A stretch of DNA of 64,000 nt from Cohnella endophytica (GCF_003628305.1 NZ_RBZM01000006.1:310001-374000); one strand, 5' to 3'; shown: positions 1-8,926, counted from the stretch's first letter. A program made the numbers and translations. The notes: a model not told the origin generated them from the sequence alone.

Positions 1-96
1 TCAGCGAAGGATTCGATCCTGACGTTATCGACTTGTTCGTCGGCATACAAGGACGCCCGTTTCGTCGTTCACGCCAAACGATTGGATCCGAATTAA
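1..96 (+). CDS. Class B sortase, C-terminal fragment (5' end outside window)
   Basis: Reading from base 1 gives 31 residues and then a TAA stop at 94-96. The peptide contains TLSTCS, the motif around the catalytic cysteine of sortases, followed by an arginine in the stretch DARFVVHAKR at the spacing seen in class B sortases, where that arginine completes the active site. Sortases are membrane-anchored transpeptidases that attach proteins to the cell wall. Only the last strand region is visible, so substrate class and gene length cannot be judged. The next gene starts about 50 bases downstream on the same strand. Confidence 0.7.
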   Translation, partial: SAKDSILTLSTCSSAYKDARFVVHAKRLDPN

Positions 97-149
97 GGGG
101 AACCAGCAGTCGATTCAACATAAATAGAAAAACAGAGAGTGGTGCGGAG

Positions 150-1154
150 TTGAGTTACATCTCGGTCGAGGGCTTAACCAAGAGGTTTAAGAGACAGGTT
201 CGCAGAACGGGATCGATGGGCGCGTTCAAGGATTTCGTGGCTCCGCGCTACGAGCAGAAGGATGCCGTTAACGAGGTTAGCTTCTCCATCGACAAAGGGG
301 AAATCGTCGGGTATATCGGTCCGAACGGCGCCGGGAAGTCCACGACGATCAAGATGATGGTCGGCATTCTCGTCCCGACGTCCGGAACGGTGACAATCGG
401 AGGGCTCGTCCCCTTCGAGAATAGATTGGAGAACTCCCGCAGAATCGGCGTCGTTTTCGGTCAACGAACGCAGCTGTGGTGGGACATTCCCGTCATCGAG
501 ACCTACAAGCTGATGCAATACATTTACAAAATTCCGAAGGTAAGGTTCGAGCATAACATTCGCCAATTCGCGGACATCCTCGGCATCGACGAATTCGTGA
601 ACACGCCGGTCAGACAACTTAGTCTCGGACAACGAATGCGGGCGGACTTGTGCGCGGCGTTGCTGCACGACCCGGAAATCATCTATTTGGACGAACCGAC
701 GATCGGGCTCGACGTCGACGTCAAGGAGCGCGTGCGCGGCTTCATCAAGGAAGTAAACCGATCGCGGGAGACGACGGTCATCCTAACGACCCACGACACG
801 TCGGATCTCGACAAGCTTTGCTCGCGGGTTATGGTTATCGATCAAGGGACGCTCATGTACGACGGGGACCTCGATTACTTAAAGAAGAACTATTCCGGGC
901 ACGACATCCTGACCGTCGAGACGGAGAACGAGCTTCCCGACGGCTTATTAGCAGGGCGATTCGGCGACGCGTTCACTCGCGAAGGGCGCAAATGCCACGT
1001 CCGCGTCTCGCCCGAAACGGACAGCTCTGCGGAATGCATCGCTTGGTTCCTCGGCAGCGCGACCGTCAAAGACATTCAAATCCGCCAGACGGAGATCGAC
1101 GAGGTCATCCGCAACCTCTACGGCTCCTTCAAGGAAACCGAACGGGGGTCTTAA
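150..1154 (+). CDS. ABC-2 type exporter, ATP-binding subunit
   Basis: The 334-residue product has a full ABC ATPase core: Walker A GPNGAGKST near residue 60, a signature-type LSLGQRMRADL, Walker B IIYLDEPTIGLD and a switch histidine in TTHD. The start chosen is TTG at 150, because homology begins at SYISVEGLTKRF. An upstream in-frame ATG at 33 would overlap the preceding sortase gene and add an unrelated stretch. The sequence resembles the COG4586 group, whose members pair with two six-helix permeases (COG4587 and COG3694), and exactly two such permeases follow, 4 and 1 bases apart. The substrate is unknown; drug, lipid or peptide export are family-level guesses. Confidence 0.9.
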   Translation: MSYISVEGLTKRFKRQVRRTGSMGAFKDFVAPRYEQKDAVNEVSFSIDKGEIVGYIGPNGAGKSTTIKMMVGILVPTSGTVTIGGLVPFENRLENSRRIGVVFGQRTQLWWDIPVIETYKLMQYIYKIPKVRFEHNIRQFADILGIDEFVNTPVRQLSLGQRMRADLCAALLHDPEIIYLDEPTIGLDVDVKERVRGFIKEVNRSRETTVILTTHDTSDLDKLCSRVMVIDQGTLMYDGDLDYLKKNYSGHDILTVETENELPDGLLAGRFGDAFTREGRKCHVRVSPETDSSAECIAWFLGSATVKDIQIRQTEIDEVIRNLYGSFKETERGS

Positions 1155-1158
1155 TCGC

Positions 1159-1959
1159 ATGAGACTATACCGGGCCGTACTCCTTCGGTCTTTCCAGAGC
1201 AACACGGCTTATCGGGCGGAGACGGTCATGAAGTTCTTTTTCAGCCTATTGCAAATTCTTATCCAGACTTCGATATGGATTGCGCTATACGGAAGAGACA
1301 ACGTCCATTCGTCTTCCGTCGGCGACGTTTCCCTCCGGGAAATGCTGACTTATACAATTCTCGGCATCTGCGTTCAAATCGTCGTCGGCAACGACATTAT
1401 CTGGCGTCTCGGCTCCAAGATCCAGTCCGGGGAAATCGCGTCGGACTTGATTAAGCCGATCCCTTTCGCGAGATTCATGTTCGCGGAATCCGGCGGCCAG
1501 ACGTTGTTTCGGATTGTATTCGAGATGGTCCCGATCGTGGCGTTCGGTTTCTTCGCTTACGGTCTGCTTTTTCCGTCAGCCGCGGACCTGGGACTGTTCC
1601 TTCTCTGCCTGTTGAACGGAATCGCGCTGTATTACTTAATGTCCTTCATCGTCGGACTGTTCGCTTTCTGGTATATGGTGTATTGGCACTCGGGCTCCTT
1701 GTTTCACGTCGTCATGTCCTTATTCTCGGGATCGATGCTTCCGTTATGGTTTTTCCCGGAATCGTTCATTCGGGTCGCGCAGTTTTTGCCTTTCCAGCTC
1801 GTGTTCTATGGTCCGATTTCCGTGTTCGTCGGCAAGACTACGTTCCTCGAAACGCTCCGGCTCGTCGGCATGCAGTTCGTCTGGATCGCAATTTTGAGCT
1901 TCGGGCTCAAATGGGTCTGGTCGAAAGCTTGGCGCAAGCTCGTTATTCAAGGAGGCTAA
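1159..1959 (+). CDS. ABC-2 type exporter permease (first)
   Basis: The product is 266 residues with about six hydrophobic segments, no signal peptide, and the layout of ABC-2 permeases of the COG4587 type. The motif IWRLGSKIQSGEIASDLIKPIP resembles the conserved cytoplasmic loop after helix two in this group, where a short G(E/G)(I/F)xxxLIxPI pattern recurs. The equivalent pattern is in the next gene (VRSGGFDAYLIRPIHP), which supports a heterodimeric membrane domain. It starts 4 bases after the ATPase stop. Its position between the ATPase and the second permease makes a three-subunit exporter nearly certain, while the cargo remains unknown. Confidence 0.88.
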   Translation: MRLYRAVLLRSFQSNTAYRAETVMKFFFSLLQILIQTSIWIALYGRDNVHSSSVGDVSLREMLTYTILGICVQIVVGNDIIWRLGSKIQSGEIASDLIKPIPFARFMFAESGGQTLFRIVFEMVPIVAFGFFAYGLLFPSAADLGLFLLCLLNGIALYYLMSFIVGLFAFWYMVYWHSGSLFHVVMSLFSGSMLPLWFFPESFIRVAQFLPFQLVFYGPISVFVGKTTFLETLRLVGMQFVWIAILSFGLKWVWSKAWRKLVIQGG

Positions 1960-1960
1960 C

Positions 1961-2767
1961 ATGCACGGCATTCGATTGTATTTGCGTTTTGTAATCATCT
2001 ACTTGAAAACGAAAATCGAATACGACCACTTCTTCGTGTTCATGGATCTGGTGCTCAATTCGATCTGGCCGCTCGTGAACTTAACGATGTTATGGATCAT
2101 GCTGGATCGCTTCGGCCAAATCGACGGCTGGGATTTCGACCAGTTGATGTTTCTGTTCAATCTTTCGCATATGGCCTACCTGGTCTGCGCGGTAATCATA
2201 TGGAATCCTACGCGCGAGATGCAGGAGCTCGTCCGCTCGGGTGGGTTCGACGCTTATTTGATTCGTCCTATCCACCCTCTCGCTCATTTGATCATGAGGC
2301 AATTTTCGCATGGCCACTTCTTCGGGTTGGTCGTATCGGTCTCGATACTGATCTATAACGTAAACCGGTTGCAGTTGGACGTGACTATAGGGAGCGTCGC
2401 GTGGTTCCTCTCCATCGTCATCGGGGGAGCTTTGATCTATAGCGCGTATATGCTCGTTTGCGGAACGTTATCCTTCTGGATCGTCAAGACGGAATCCGTC
2501 TATGAGCTCGTCGTCGACAACTTGCGCGGCATTACGGAGTTTCCGCTTACCATATACAACAAGACGGTCAAAGCGATTCTCTTGTTCGTCGTCCCCTACG
2601 GGTTCGTCAATTACGTTCCCGCCAGCGGGATGTTCTTCCCGGAAAGCTCGCCATGGCCGGAAGTGGTCCGGTTGCTGGCCACCCCAGTCCTAGGAGCGGT
2701 TTTGTTCGGCTCCGCCTTGTTGTTTTTTAGGATCGGGATGAAAAGGTACCAGAGTACGGGAAGCTGA
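1961..2767 (+). CDS. ABC-2 type exporter permease (second)
   Basis: The product is 268 residues with six predicted membrane spans and the loop pattern VRSGGFDAYLIRPIHPL, matching COG3694-type ABC-2 permeases. The ATG is preceded by AAGGAGG ending 5 bases upstream, inside the end of the preceding gene, and only one base separates the two reading frames, so translation is probably coupled. With the ATPase at 150 and the permease at 1159 it completes a three-gene exporter operon. The operon probably ends at the hairpin at 2855-2879. Confidence 0.88.
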   Translation: MHGIRLYLRFVIIYLKTKIEYDHFFVFMDLVLNSIWPLVNLTMLWIMLDRFGQIDGWDFDQLMFLFNLSHMAYLVCAVIIWNPTREMQELVRSGGFDAYLIRPIHPLAHLIMRQFSHGHFFGLVVSVSILIYNVNRLQLDVTIGSVAWFLSIVIGGALIYSAYMLVCGTLSFWIVKTESVYELVVDNLRGITEFPLTIYNKTVKAILLFVVPYGFVNYVPASGMFFPESSPWPEVVRLLATPVLGAVLFGSALLFFRIGMKRYQSTGS

Positions 2768-2774
2768 CGATGCA

Positions 2775-2826
2775 ATGACCTTGCCAACATAGAGCAAAGG
2801 GTGACTCTCGGATTATCCAAGGTCAT
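2775..2826. repeat. 9-bp inverted repeat with long loop
   Basis: ATGACCTTG at 2775-2783 is repeated exactly in inverted orientation at 2818-2826, with 34 bases between. There is no T-run after it. It lies just after the ABC-2 operon and before the cre site of the next gene. It could be an mRNA structure or a protein site; no function can be assigned. Confidence 0.5.
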
Positions 2827-2854
2827 CATTAAGCGCAATTGCGGAAGGAGGATG

Positions 2855-2879
2855 AAAAAGCGGCATTCGCCGCATTTTG
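2855..2879 (+). terminator. Probable intrinsic terminator of the ABC-2 exporter operon
   Basis: A five-base-pair GC stem (GCGGC, loop ATTC, GCCGC) is flanked by AAAAA upstream and ATTTTGC downstream. The stem is short, so strength is uncertain, but it sits where the exporter operon should end. Confidence 0.5.
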
Positions 2880-2890
2880 CTAACCGGAAT

Positions 2891-2904
2891 TGAAAGCGCT
2901 ATCT
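2891..2904 (+). promoter_or_regulatory. CcpA-binding cre site (perfect consensus)
   Basis: TGAAAGCGCTATCT matches all 14 positions of the Bacillus cre consensus TGWAARCGYTWNCW. It lies 36 bases before the ATG of the secreted GH95-like gene. That position, close to or downstream of the transcription start, suggests carbon catabolite repression of the enzyme. Confidence 0.75.
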
Positions 2905-2939
2905 AAAAGATCCGCATTTCAAAAAAACGGGAGGAATCA

Positions 2940-5900
2940 ATGATGAGTCATTTCATGCTTGGGGCTAAAGCGAAAAAAGGTTTAAAATCGGTGCTAGCTG
3001 CGTCCATTCTGGTGTCGACGATTACGATGCCCGCCGGCAGGGAAATCGCGACCGCCAGCCCGACGAGCCATTCCCTGAACGTAAGTACGGGCACGCTTAA
3101 CGTGGATTACGCGAACTATTTGTCCAAACACGACATCGTGTTCAACTCGCCGGTTATCGAACCGAAAAGCGGACTGACCGTCGGCAACGGGCGCGTCGGC
3201 GCGATGGTATGGAACACGTCCGGCGGTCTGACGATGCAAGTTCAGGGGGTGGACGCATCGCAGGAAGGCTTCGCATCGCAGGGACTCGTGAATTTATATT
3301 CGAATCCCGGCTTAGACTCCGGCTACTCTTCCTATCAGCAAAGATTATCCCTGTACGACGGGCTGGTGACGACGAAGTACGACTCCAACAGAACCGTTAC
3401 GATCATGGGTTCGCCCAACTCCGAGGTGATGGGCATCCACGTGGACGACACCCGATCCAGCGTATCCAGCGTTTCGTTGGATTTGAGCTTATGGGACGTA
3501 AGCGCGTTTAGCGGCGGAGACGTTCCGGATATCAACACTTGGCGCACCGTTTCGACGTTTGCCGATCCGACCGTCGTCGGATTCAGCCGGGGGCAGACGG
3601 ATTCGCAGAACTTCGGTTATACGCTCGCGGCTACCGTCGAAGGGGCTAGCTTCACGACTCAGACGGTCGATTCCCGGAAGGTTCGTCTCAACATTACGCC
3701 ATCGTCCAGCTACACGATCTGGATCGCCAGCGCCAGCAGATTAAACGCCCCGGGCAACAACTCGGTGAACCAAGCGAAGAGTTTGCTTACGAACGTCAAG
3801 AACACGGGCTACGCCACGACGCTGACGAACTACAAAAACTGGTGGCACGATTTCTGGGGCAAGTCGTTCGTGCAGTATTCAAACGCGAACGGCGACGCGG
3901 ACTACTTGGAGAACTTCTATTATTTGTCGACTTACATGATCGCCGCGGGCGGTTACGCTAACTATCCGAACCATTTTATCAACGGGGCGTTCAGCGCGGT
4001 GAACGACAACGACAGCGGCAAGTGGAGCAACGCTTACTGGTACTGGAACCAGCGCGACGTCTACCACTCGTTCCTCGCGTCGAACCATCCGGAGATGGTG
4101 AATACGTTCAATAATTTGTATAGCCGTAACTTCAATGCGCTCAAGTCGTACACGATGACCCGCTACGGGATCGACGGCATTTGGGTGCCCGAGACGATGG
4201 GGTGGGACGGCAACGCGAGGGGAACGATCAACAGCGATTACACGAAAAATACGCTGTCGACGGCGGCCGAGGCGGCGCTGAACATGTACGCTCAGTACAA
4301 GTATACGAACGATTCGTCGTACTTGAGCGGAACGGCTTATCCGTTCATGAAGGAAGCGGTAAAGTTCTACGCGGGCAAATTGAGCTATAACAGCGGTACC
4401 GGAAAGTACTACATGGCTTCCTCCAACGTACACGAGCAGCATTGGGATGTTCAGAACGCGATCACGGATTTGGCGGCGGTCCGCGCATTATTCCCGGTAA
4501 CCATCCAGACGAGCCAGTCTCTCGGGCTCGATGCTTCGCTTCGCACGCAGTGGCAGAACATTCTGAATAACCTTGTCGCGTATCCGGTCGATCCGGCCAA
4601 CTCCCAGAAATATTTTCCTCATACGCCTCCCTTATCGCAGAACCGCAACAACGAGAACGTCGTGCTGGAGCTGGCATGGCCATACAGCGTAAGCGGAATC
4701 GGCGCATCGGATCAGCAGATGCTCGTGAATAACTATACTTCGCGTCCTTATCCGTACGGGGGGAACAATGTTTGGGATCCGGCGCCGATTCAGGCGGCAA
4801 GATTGGGTCTCGGGGACGAAGCGAACTTGGGGATGAAAATGATGCTCCAGCGCTACCAAGATTATCCGAACGGACGCACGACGAATACGAACGGGGAATT
4901 CGAATACATCGGCGTTCACTTGATCGCGATGAACGAATCGCTGTTGCAAAGCTACAACGATAAGATCCGCGTTTTTCCGGCGGCGCCTAGCGATACGACG
5001 TTTAACGGGAAGTTTACGCTGCTCGCGAGCGGAGGTTTCTTGGTCAGTTCCGAGAAAGAAGCCGGCGAGATCAAATACGTCGGAGTTAAAAGCTTGTACG
5101 GCAAGCAAGCGACCGTCGTCAATCCTTGGGGGACGCAGCAAGTGCAGGTGCGGAAGTTAAGCGACAACTCGATCGTGACGACTTCTTCCGGCGGGGAGCT
5201 CAGCTTCGCTACCGCTTCCGGCGCGGCGTATGTCGTGGAAAGGACGGTTAAAACGCTCGGCAGCTACGCTTATCAGGCGTTGACGGGTACGGCCAGCATC
5301 GGTCCGAGGACGGCCTCGATGGCTGGAACGCCGAGAACGCTTGGTAGTGGCGCTCCTTATACTGGCGCCAAACCGACGTTTTATCCGAACAGTAACTATG
5401 GAGGAACGGGAGTTTCTCTGCCGCCCGGCGAGTATAATATTTCGCAGATGACGGCCGCGGGGATCGCTAACGATTCGATTTCGTCGATAAGGGTACCTGC
5501 GGGCATCACGGTAATCGCCTACGGAGATGGCGCGTTCGATGGACCTTCGTGGACGTTTACCGCCGACAATCCGAATTTGGCCGCGACGGGTAATGATAAA
5601 ACGATTTCGTCGCTTAAGATCTTAAATAGCGGAGGCGGCGGCTCCTCCGCTCCAATCGGCTTGACGATCACGTTCAAGGCGTCGGTGAACGGTCTGTTCG
5701 TTTGCGCGGAGAACGCCGGAGCGGCGGCGTTGATCGCGAACAGGACGGCGGCCGGAGGCTGGGAGCAGTTCGCGGTTATCGATGCTGGCGGCGGTGCCGT
5801 AGCGCTGAAGGCTACCGTCAACAACAAGTACGTGAGCGCGACCGGCTCCGGGGCGGGTAACCTCGTCGCGTCTGCCGATACGATTGGCAATTGGGAGAAA

Positions 5901-6047
5901 TTCAGTTGGATCGCGAACGGCGACGGCACGTTCTCTCTGCAGGCGGTAGCGAACGGTCAGTATGTCTGCGCCGACAATGCCGGCGCGGCGGCTTTGATCG
6001 CCAATCGGCCCGCAGTAGGCCCTTGGGAGAAATTTGTTCGGGGGTGA
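2940..6047 (+). CDS. Secreted GH95-like glycoside hydrolase with beta-gamma-crystallin and fascin-like modules
   Basis: The 1035-residue product begins with a basic stretch and a hydrophobic signal peptide ending near residue 40. Residues about 50-780 resemble the GH95/DUF5703 group: an N-terminal beta-sandwich with GNGRVGAMVW, then an (alpha/alpha)6-type region ending in NESLLQSYNDKIRVFPA, a close match to the end of GH95 catalytic domains. Residues about 813-898 look like a beta-gamma-crystallin domain with one canonical calcium motif NDSISS. Residues about 905-1035 hold three repeats ending WEQF, WEKF and WEKF, as in fascin-like beta-trefoils. GH95 enzymes cleave alpha-L-fucosides or alpha-L-galactosides, but substrate here is inferred. 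The ribosome site GGGAGG lies 6 bases before the ATG. It stands alone behind a cre site. Confidence 0.85.
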   Translation: MMSHFMLGAKAKKGLKSVLAASILVSTITMPAGREIATASPTSHSLNVSTGTLNVDYANYLSKHDIVFNSPVIEPKSGLTVGNGRVGAMVWNTSGGLTMQVQGVDASQEGFASQGLVNLYSNPGLDSGYSSYQQRLSLYDGLVTTKYDSNRTVTIMGSPNSEVMGIHVDDTRSSVSSVSLDLSLWDVSAFSGGDVPDINTWRTVSTFADPTVVGFSRGQTDSQNFGYTLAATVEGASFTTQTVDSRKVRLNITPSSSYTIWIASASRLNAPGNNSVNQAKSLLTNVKNTGYATTLTNYKNWWHDFWGKSFVQYSNANGDADYLENFYYLSTYMIAAGGYANYPNHFINGAFSAVNDNDSGKWSNAYWYWNQRDVYHSFLASNHPEMVNTFNNLYSRNFNALKSYTMTRYGIDGIWVPETMGWDGNARGTINSDYTKNTLSTAAEAALNMYAQYKYTNDSSYLSGTAYPFMKEAVKFYAGKLSYNSGTGKYYMASSNVHEQHWDVQNAITDLAAVRALFPVTIQTSQSLGLDASLRTQWQNILNNLVAYPVDPANSQKYFPHTPPLSQNRNNENVVLELAWPYSVSGIGASDQQMLVNNYTSRPYPYGGNNVWDPAPIQAARLGLGDEANLGMKMMLQRYQDYPNGRTTNTNGEFEYIGVHLIAMNESLLQSYNDKIRVFPAAPSDTTFNGKFTLLASGGFLVSSEKEAGEIKYVGVKSLYGKQATVVNPWGTQQVQVRKLSDNSIVTTSSGGELSFATASGAAYVVERTVKTLGSYAYQALTGTASIGPRTASMAGTPRTLGSGAPYTGAKPTFYPNSNYGGTGVSLPPGEYNISQMTAAGIANDSISSIRVPAGITVIAYGDGAFDGPSWTFTADNPNLAATGNDKTISSLKILNSGGGGSSAPIGLTITFKASVNGLFVCAENAGAAALIANRTAAGGWEQFAVIDAGGGAVALKATVNNKYVSATGSGAGNLVASADTIGNWEKFSWIANGDGTFSLQAVANGQYVCADNAGAAALIANRPAVGPWEKFVRG

Positions 6048-6140
6048 GAACTACAAAACATCAAACTCGCAACTCCTCACAACTGGCGGTACTGCACAAC
6101 CGCGGAACTAGCATACCGTAAAACACGTAAAATAGCCCAA

Positions 6141-6284
6141 CACGCACATCGCCCAACACGCACATCGGACAACACGCACATCGCCCAACACGCACATCGC
6201 CCAACACGCACATCGCCCAACACGCACATCGCCCAACACGCACATCGCCCAACACGCACATCGCCCAACACACACATCGCCCAA
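6141..6284. repeat. Tandem 16-bp repeat, nine copies
   Basis: The unit CACGCACATCGCCCAA begins at 6141 and recurs every 16 bases through 6284 without spacing changes. The second copy carries GGAC in place of GCCC, and the last begins CACACACA. Because 16 is not a multiple of three, the frames open on the opposite strand are artefacts of the repeat. It lies between the GH95-like gene and a promoter. Slipped-strand expansion is the simplest origin. Confidence 0.95.
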
Positions 6285-6300
6285 CTAATGTATCTTTTCT

Positions 6301-6329
6301 TTGCCAACTCGCCGAATATTTGCTATCTT
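6301..6329 (+). promoter_or_regulatory. Probable sigma-A promoter for the winged-helix-like gene
   Basis: TTGCCA at 6301-6306 and TATCTT at 6324-6329 are separated by exactly 17 bases. Transcription would start near 6336 and immediately enter the hairpin at 6357. It begins directly after the 16-bp array. Confidence 0.55.
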
Positions 6330-6356
6330 ATAGCTGATAGTTCGCGCGTGAAGCAC

Positions 6357-6397
6357 ACGCCGCTTGCTCCGTTTCCGGAGCTGGCGGCGTTTTTTTA
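6357..6397 (+). terminator. Strong intrinsic terminator directly upstream of a gene
   Basis: ACGCCGC pairs with GCGGCGT and GCTCCG with CGGAGC in the same stem, followed by eight T residues at 6390-6397. The T-run ends 22 bases before the next start codon, so the hairpin lies between a likely promoter at 6301-6329 and the gene at 6420. It may end transcripts arriving from the GH95-like gene, or act as a leader attenuator. Confidence 0.85.
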
Positions 6398-6419
6398 TTC
6401 TCTGGAGGAGGCGGTTTGA

Positions 6420-7112
6420 GTGTTCGAGTTGGAGTATGAATCGTTGTTGAAGAAGGAGCTTGCCGGAGCGCGAGGTCAACGCCGGGAGATGCTGGAGCGA
6501 GATTTGTCCGCTACGAAAAAAATGTTGGAGGTGATCTATCCCGTTCTAGGGAAGTTGGAGGGAATTGTTCTGGAGTACGAGATGGTCGCTTTATCCGGCG
6601 TGAAGATCTACGGTGATGCGTTTCATCGCGCGCTGAACACAGTGTTCGAGGAGGAAAACTTTATCACCCACGCGGAAACCATTACGAGGAAAAGATTTTC
6701 TTTCGAACGCGCCAGAGCCCGTTCCGTCGGCGTATTCGGGCACACCTACTTTCCCTACAGCCGGGACGAGTTGGAGCAGCAACCGGACATATGCAGACGG
6801 GATTTGCATGAGTTGATGGTTGTTCACGCCAATGTGGAAGGTATGGGTATATTGGAGCTCCCTGTATACGAACGTGAGGTTTTGAGGTTTGCGCTTCTTC
6901 GGGATAAGCCATTCGGCTTGGGGGAACTTTCAGGTTGTTTGAAATTAACCCCTACAGCTTGCGGAAAAATTACTAAGACTCTTGTAGTTAAGGGTTTATT
7001 GTCCAAGGTCGGAGGAGGTGAACGCCGGTGTTTCGAATTCAGAATTACAGAAGCAGGTGTGTCCATGTTTAATCGAAGGCATAGTGGACGTTCATTGGGG
7101 CGTTTCAATTAA
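6420..7112 (+). CDS. Uncharacterised protein with C-terminal winged-helix-like domain
   Basis: I do not recognise this 230-residue protein. Residues about 1-60 are charged and helical, possibly a coiled coil. The middle is unassigned. Residues about 150-225 (EREVLRFALLRDKPFGLGELSGCLKLTPTACGKITKTLVVKGLLSKVGGGERRCFEFRITEAG, read in parts) have the pattern of a winged helix: a helix-turn-helix, a recognition helix, then a beta hairpin wing. The start is GTG at 6420, with GGAGGAGG ending 7 bases before it. The TAA stop is formed by the first unit of the 52-bp repeat array that follows. A promoter and a strong terminator both lie upstream. A DNA-binding role is inferred only. Confidence 0.6.
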   Translation: MFELEYESLLKKELAGARGQRREMLERDLSATKKMLEVIYPVLGKLEGIVLEYEMVALSGVKIYGDAFHRALNTVFEEENFITHAETITRKRFSFERARARSVGVFGHTYFPYSRDELEQQPDICRRDLHELMVVHANVEGMGILELPVYEREVLRFALLRDKPFGLGELSGCLKLTPTACGKITKTLVVKGLLSKVGGGERRCFEFRITEAGVSMFNRRHSGRSLGRFN

Positions 7113-8793
7113 CTGGCACTCTAAGGGGACTCCCAGCAGGGGGTTACTTGCTCCGGCGAATTAACTAGTGCTCGAACGGGACGCCCAGCAGGAAGTTACT
7201 TGCTCCAGCGAACTAACTGACACTCGAATGGGACTCTCAGCAGGGAGTAACTTGCTCCGGCGAACTAATTGGCGCTCGATTGGGACTTTCAGCAGATAGT
7301 TACTTGCTCCGGCAAACTAACTGGCGCTCGATTGGGACTCGCAGCTTGAAGTTACATGGCACTCGATTGGGACACTCTGCAGGTAGTTACTTGCTCGGGC
7401 GAACTAACTGGCACTCGATTGGGACACTCTGCAGGAAGTTACTTGCTCCGGCGATCCAACTGGCGCTCGAACGGGACTCCCAGTAGGGAGTTACTTGCTC
7501 GGGCGAACTAGCTGGCGCTCGAACGGGACTCCCAGTAGGGAGTTACTTGCTCCGGCGAACTAACTGGCGCTCGATTGGGACTCTCAGCAGATAGTTACTT
7601 GCTCCGGCAAACTAACTGGCGCTCGATTGGGACTCTCTGCAGGTAGTTACTTGCTCGGGCGAACTAACTGGTGCACGAACGTGTCTCCCAGCAGGTAGTT
7701 ACTCCCTCCGGCGAACTAACTGGTGCACGAACGTGTCTCCCAGCAGGTAGTTACTCGCTCCGGCGAACTAACTGGTGCACGAACGTGTCTCCCAGCAGGT
7801 AGTTACTCGCTCCGGCGAACTAACTGGCGCTCGATTGGGACTCTCTGCAGGTAGTTACTTGCTCGGGCGAACTAACTGGCGCTCGAACGGGACTCTCAGC
7901 AGGGAGCTACTTGCTCGGGCGAACTAACTGGCGCTCGATTGGGACTCTCTGCAGGTAGTTACTTGCTCGGGCGAACTAACTGGTGCTCGAACGTGTCTCC
8001 CAGCAGGTAGTTACTCCCTCCGGCGAACTAACTGGCGCTCGATTGGGACTCTCAGCAGGGAGTTACTTGCTCGGGCGAACTAACTGGCGCTCGAACGGGA
8101 CTCCCACTAGTGAGTTACTTGCTCCGGCGAACTAACTGGCGCTCGATTGGGACTCCCAATGGGAGTTACTTGCTCCGGCGAACTAACTGGCGCTCGAACG
8201 GGTCTTCTAGCAGGGAGTAACTTGCTCCGGCGAACTAACTAGTGCTCGAACGGGACTCGCTGCTAGAAGTTACATGCTTTGGCGAACTAAATGGCGCTCG
8301 AAGGGGATTCCCAGCAGATAGTTACTTGCTCCGGCAAACTAACTGGCGCTCGATTGGGACTCCCAGTAGGGAGTTACTTGCTCCGGCGAACTAACTGGCG
8401 CTCGATTGGGACTCTCAGCAGATAGTTACTTGCTCCGGCGAACTAACTGGCGCTCGAACGGGACTCCCACTAGTGAGTTACTTGCTCGGGCGAACTAACT
8501 GGCGCTCGAACAGGACTCTCAGCAGGGAGCTACTTGCTCGGGCGAACTAACTGGCGCTCGAACGGGACTCCTACTAGGGAGTTACTTGGTCCGGCGAACT
8601 AACTGGCGCTCGAAGGGGATTCTCAGCAGATAGTTACTTGCTCCGGCGAACTAACTGGCGCTCGATTGGGACTCTCAGCAGGGAGTTACTTGCTCCGGCG
8701 AACTAACTGGCGCTCGAACGTGTCTCCCAGCAGGTAGTTACTCTCCCCGGCGAACTAACTGGCGCTCGATTGGGACTACCAGAACGAAGTGAC
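7112..8793. repeat. 52-bp tandem repeat array, 33 units, each with a hairpin
   Basis: Units start with AACTGGCGCTCG-type sequence and recur almost without exception every 52 bases from 7112 to 8757. One unit near 7355 is cut to about 35-36 bases, two intervals are 51 bases, and the last unit degrades by about 8793. Every unit carries a short inverted repeat, typically ACTCCC, a 4-base loop, GGGAGT, and a second weaker dyad AGTTA/TAACT around CTCCGG. Several variants keep the stem paired, for example CTCCCAGTAGGGAG, CTCCCAATGGGAG and CTCTCAGCAGGGAG. Stops in all frames and the 52-base period exclude a repeat protein. There are no unique spacers, so it is not CRISPR. Otherwise this 1.7-kb interval holds no gene. 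Confidence 0.95.
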
Positions 8794-8926
8794 TGACGAA
8801 AAGCAAGAAGCCCCCCATCCAACACTATCGTTATTGCCTGTAAACGTTAAGATTGGCTCATTCCGACTTGGCGGTCGATCCTTTAGGCTGTTAGTAATTG
8901 TTAATTTGCCAATAGGAGTTCTGACC

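Noticed and set aside
650..1162. Arginine-rich 170-codon frame overlapping the ABC ATPase gene
   Set aside because: It is a shifted frame of a well-supported gene with unnatural composition.
2852..2893. Thirteen-codon leader frame after GGAAGGAGG
   Set aside because: The ribosome site touches the ATG and the frame runs through the terminator hairpin; no evidence of a leader peptide.
4632..5141. 169-codon minus-strand frame inside the GH95-like gene
   Set aside because: It is an antisense shadow of a GC-rich gene without a start site.
6061..6307. Long minus-strand frames rich in repeated CVLGDVRVG and CACWAM
   Set aside because: They are created by the 16-bp repeat being read through successive frames; 16 is not a multiple of three and no ribosome site is present.
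7280..7486. 68-codon open frame inside the 52-bp repeat array
   Set aside because: It lies wholly in the repeats, is broken in other units, and the 52-base period shifts frame each time.
7112..8793. Possible CRISPR array
   Set aside because: Units are alike over their full 52 bases and there are no unique spacers or Cas genes.
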